Shown here: one piece after another, positions 24,569-27,325 of the stretch
Position numbering within the stretch: the first letter of the stretch is position 1
How the letters are laid out: every line of letters starts with the position of its first letter
Assembly (NCBI GenBank): GCA_002304785.1
Contig: DBMG01000113.1
Location: 1-27,325 of the forward strand
From: Candidatus Accumulibacter sp. UBA704
GTDB taxonomy: Bacteria > Pseudomonadota > Gammaproteobacteria > Burkholderiales > Rhodocyclaceae
Reading direction: 5' to 3'
Length of the DNA: 27,325 bases
Position numbers and translations under genes: made by a program
The notes under the pieces: model-generated
Told to the model about the DNA's origin: nothing
The model's database searches: none
Seen by the model: only the letters and a program-made list of their open reading frames with translations

Positions 24569-26734
24569 TTATTGCTGTTCGATGAAGAACGTCTCGATTC
24601 CGGTACGCATGACATCCGGCGATATGCCGAGTGCCCAGGCGGCGCCTACCGCGGCCAGTACGTTCTCGGTCTGCGGCACGTTCTTCCCGCCGTCGGTAAG
24701 CGGGATATCCTTCAGTTTGGCCAGCGAGATCTCACCTTCGCTGCTGGCCAGCATGATCTGGCCATAACGGACGATGACGGCGCGCTTGCCATGTTCGAGA
24801 TGCTCGGTGATGGCCGGCAATGACGGGTCGTAGGCGAAGAAGATGACTTCCCCGTCGCACAGGTCAGCCATCTCGACGAGCTCGGGTTCCCGTGCATTGA
24901 GGATGCCGGCGCCGGTCTTGAGCACCAAGTCAACCTGTGTGCGCAGGATGTTGAATACCTGCTCCGGCGTATCGATGTAATGGCGCCCGATATGGCGGGC
25001 GGCATCGATGTTGGTGACGATCCCGATTTGACAGCGGTCGTAGGCCAAGCCTTCGGTGACGATAGTGTCGCTGCCGTTTTCGAAGACTGCCGCCTGGATG
25101 GCACGGTTCATCAAGACACGATTGGCGTGTTCCCAGCGCGCGCAGTCACCTTTTTCCGACTGGCGGCGGTCCAGGTACAGTCCATTACTGCAGGCAAGGC
25201 CGGTATGCCGGCCCGAGAGGATGAGCATCCGCGCCACGAGTTGAGCTACCGTGGTCTTGCCGTAGCTGCCGGTGATGCCGATGACCGGAATGCGCCCGGT
25301 GGCCTCGTTCGGGAATAGATGTTCCACGATGGCTTGTCCTACAGGACGGGGCTTGCCCACGCCGGGCTTGAGGTGCATCAGCAGGCCCGGGCCGGCGTTG
25401 ACTTCGACGATGGCGCCGCCCTGCTCGGCCAGCGGCTTGGAGATGTCTTCGACAACCAGGTCGATGCCGGCGATGTCCAGTCCGACGATGCGTGCGGCGA
25501 GCGAGGCAATGGCCGCCGTTTCGGGGTGCACGTCGTCGGTGACGTCGAATTCATGGTTGGCATTGCGCTGGATCAGCACTTCGCAGCCTTCCTCGGGGAT
25601 CGAGTCCGGGTCGAGTTTCTGGCGTGACAATTCTATGCGCGCTGCCGAATCCATGCGAATGTTGGACAGTGGATGGCTTTCGCTGGGGCCGCGCCGCGGG
25701 TCGGAGTTGATCTGTGTCTCGACCAATTCGCGCACCGTCTGCCGGCCGTCGCCGATGACCTTGACCACGTCGCCGCGGTTGGCGGCAACGAGCTTGCCGC
25801 CGATGATCAGCAGGCGGTGCTCAGAGCCGGGAATGGAGCGTTCTACCAGTACGCCGCTGCCTTCGTCGAGAGCCACGCGGTAAGCCGTTTCGACTTCCTC
25901 GCGGGAGTGAATGTCGATGAACACGCCGCGTCCGTGGTTGCCGTCCACCGGTTTGACGCACACGGGCAGCCCGATTTCCTGCGCCGCTTCCCACGCGTCG
26001 TCAGGGCTGTCCGCCTCGCGCCCTTCCGGGACCGGGACACCGCAACACTGCAGCAGGCTCTTGGTCAGATCCTTGTCGCGCGAGATGCCTTCGGCGATGG
26101 CACTGGTGCGGTCGGTCTCGGCCGTCCAGATGCGGCGCATGGCGGCGCCGTAACCCAACTGCACGAGATTGCCGTTTTCCAGCAAGCGAATGTACGGTAT
26201 GTGCCGGTCGTCGGCCGCATCGACGATACTGGCCGTCGAGGGGCCGAGGCAACGGGAATCGACCAGGTCGGCCAAGCGTTCGACTGCGGCTTCGACGTCG
26301 AAGGGGCGGTCTTCCATGGCCGCCATGATCAGATCGCGCGCCTCCTGCAGCGCCGCGCGCGTGACCTGTTCCTGCCAGGCGCGCACGACCACTTTGTAGA
26401 CCCCGCGTTCGGATATCTCGCGTGCCTTGCCGAAACCGCCAGGCAGGCCGGCGAGATTCTGCAGTTCCAGCGTGACGTGTTCCAGGATGTGCGCCGGCCA
26501 GGTGCCTTCCTCGACGCGACGCAGGAAACCACCGGGTTCGCCGTAGCTGCACCGGTGTTCGTACAGCGATGGCAGCATCGCCTTCAGCCGTTCGTAGTAG
26601 CCGGGAATGGTGTTCGAGGGGAAATCCTCGAGGTCGCCAATGTCGACGATGGCTTCCAGGACCGGGCGATAGGTCCACATATTGGGTCCGCGCAGGTGGC
26701 GGATTTCTCGGAACTTGATGTCTTTGCTTGTCAT
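24569..26734 (-). CDS. Cyanophycin synthetase-like protein CphA' (C-terminally short paralogue)
   Basis: 721 residues from the ATG at 26734 (the frame to 26800 adds a non-conserved leader). It aligns with CphA along its length up to the middle of the Mur-ligase domain. The N-terminal domain keeps CSYGEPGGFLRRVEEGTWPA followed by HILEHVTLELQ, an intact HxxEH (His82, Glu85, His86). The ATP-grasp domain has VKPVDGNHGRGVFIDI and EVNAGPGLLMHL. The Mur-ligase part has P-loop GSYGKTT, but the protein stops after GISPDVMRTGIETFFIEQQ, about 170 residues before the end of CphA. It therefore lacks the last lobe with the DYGHNPDA region. It probably cannot add Arg alone, but may make primers, add Asp or form a complex with CphA. 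The RBS is weak; the neighbouring order DUF1854-cphA'-cphA is a known proteobacterial arrangement. Confidence 0.92.
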   Translation of the reverse strand: MTSKDIKFREIRHLRGPNMWTYRPVLEAIVDIGDLEDFPSNTIPGYYERLKAMLPSLYEHRCSYGEPGGFLRRVEEGTWPAHILEHVTLELQNLAGLPGGFGKAREISERGVYKVVVRAWQEQVTRAALQEARDLIMAAMEDRPFDVEAAVERLADLVDSRCLGPSTASIVDAADDRHIPYIRLLENGNLVQLGYGAAMRRIWTAETDRTSAIAEGISRDKDLTKSLLQCCGVPVPEGREADSPDDAWEAAQEIGLPVCVKPVDGNHGRGVFIDIHSREEVETAYRVALDEGSGVLVERSIPGSEHRLLIIGGKLVAANRGDVVKVIGDGRQTVRELVETQINSDPRRGPSESHPLSNIRMDSAARIELSRQKLDPDSIPEEGCEVLIQRNANHEFDVTDDVHPETAAIASLAARIVGLDIAGIDLVVEDISKPLAEQGGAIVEVNAGPGLLMHLKPGVGKPRPVGQAIVEHLFPNEATGRIPVIGITGSYGKTTVAQLVARMLILSGRHTGLACSNGLYLDRRQSEKGDCARWEHANRVLMNRAIQAAVFENGSDTIVTEGLAYDRCQIGIVTNIDAARHIGRHYIDTPEQVFNILRTQVDLVLKTGAGILNAREPELVEMADLCDGEVIFFAYDPSLPAITEHLEHGKRAVIVRYGQIMLASSEGEISLAKLKDIPLTDGGKNVPQTENVLAAVGAAWALGISPDVMRTGIETFFIEQQ

Positions 26735-26866
26735 GGGATCAGTGTCTGCGGCGAGCAGCAACGCGGGTGGTCGGAAGGTGTTAAGGCAGAGAAGTCGCAA
26801 TTATGGGCCGAATAACGCAGCTCGCGCCATTCCGCTTACACGGCTCGCGAACGCGGGAATCCTGCC

Positions 26867-27325
26867 TCAAAGGAAACGGTCGAGAATTTTGCGGCTGTGC
26901 GCGTCGAGCGCCTGGCGATCGCGGATCAGGAACTGGATGCCGTTGCTGTCCGCGACGAGCAGGGCTGGCGGGACCAGGCGGCGGATGTCTTCTTCGCCCT
27001 TGAGGATCAGCTTCGTCTCTCCGCGGTTGGTGATCACCGTCCAGGTGCTCGGCGTGGCGAAACTGGAGACGTCGACAATGCGTTCGATGACCGGCATGAA
27101 TTCGCGGCTGGCGAGTTCGCTCTCGACCAGCAAACGCAGTTCGGCGGGTAGCTCGTCCAGACGGTCGATCCAGGCCAGTTCGTGGCCGTGCGGATCGACC
27201 AGCGCGATCCCCTCGTCAGGTGCGCCGATCGGGAAGGCGCGTACCGGAAAAGCCTCCACTGTCGCCCCCGCGCTGTTGGTGAAGATGAGACGGCCGAAAC
27301 TATCTCGGTGCAGTTGATAATTCGT
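26867..27325 (-). CDS. DUF1854 protein associated with cyanophycin metabolism (5' end outside window)
   Basis: 152 residues are visible. The frame stays open to the window edge (TNYQLHRDSFGRLIF...) and resembles the family N-terminus, so the true start lies outside; the GTG at 27259 is not the start. Family-like segments are VRAFPIGAPDEGIALVDPHGHELAWID, REFMPVIERIVDVSSFATPSTWTV, ETKLILKGEEDIRRL, GIQFLIRDRQALDAHSRKIL. The protein is small, without signal peptide or membrane helix in the visible part. DUF1854 genes typically sit beside cphA'/cphA, often after an ABC transporter gene; biochemical function is unknown. It ends 132 bases before cphA'. Confidence 0.85.
   Translation of the reverse strand, partial: TNYQLHRDSFGRLIFTNSAGATVEAFPVRAFPIGAPDEGIALVDPHGHELAWIDRLDELPAELRLLVESELASREFMPVIERIVDVSSFATPSTWTVITNRGETKLILKGEEDIRRLVPPALLVADSNGIQFLIRDRQALDAHSRKILDRFL

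Noticed and set aside
25673..26815. 380-residue plus-strand open frame opposite cphA'
   Set aside because: It is antisense to cphA', with no RBS, no motif and an unlikely composition.

Overview
This is a GC-rich chromosomal window of about 27.3 kb with dense, ordinary bacterial gene organisation. It contains no phage, transposon or CRISPR signature. The gene set suggests a betaproteobacterium, probably of the Rhodocyclales (Dechloromonas/Azonexus/Azospira-like). This rests on the paired cyanophycin synthetases cphA' and cphA next to a DUF1854 gene, a fused heme d1-type siroheme decarboxylase, an SCO/PCuAC copper module, and a large cache-PAS-GGDEF-EAL protein. The taxonomic call is inference from gene content only.

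Left part (1-6.5 kb). A minus-strand run holds a CREST/alkaline-ceramidase-like membrane protein, a two-domain Aas (2-acyl-glycerophosphoethanolamine acyltransferase fused to acyl-ACP synthetase) and the first codons of a secreted protein cut by the window edge. An XRE-type regulator is transcribed divergently from this run across an unusually AT-rich promoter region. Convergent to the regulator is a prfC (release factor RF3) - HAD phosphatase pair.

Middle part (6.7-15 kb). A 1167-residue membrane cyclic-di-GMP enzyme (cache, HAMP, two PAS, GGDEF, EAL, C-terminal CZB zinc-binding domain) is followed by an HDOD protein. Next come a convergent AlkA-type DNA glycosylase, a small single-span membrane protein, and a minus-strand tRNA operon (Ala-GGC, Glu-TTC, Asp-GTC) with a clear sigma-70 promoter and an intrinsic terminator. 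accA and tilS follow on the plus strand.

Right-middle part (15-20.7 kb), all minus strand. Two tandem GntR/FCD paralogues lead into a ychJ-family gene and truC, the last two overlapping by one base. A periplasmic copper module (YtkA/FixH-like protein, SCO, PCuAC) is preceded by an orphan branched-chain-amino-acid-type solute-binding protein.

Right end (20.7-27.3 kb). A plus-strand fused NirDL-type siroheme decarboxylase stands alone, convergent to a cyanophycin operon: DUF1854 (cut by the window edge), cphA', cphA. The two synthetases look complementary. CphA' keeps the HxxEH motif of the N-terminal domain but lacks the last Mur-ligase lobe. CphA has the full Mur-ligase domain but has lost the second histidine of the HxxEH motif. 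This is the most interesting feature of the window.
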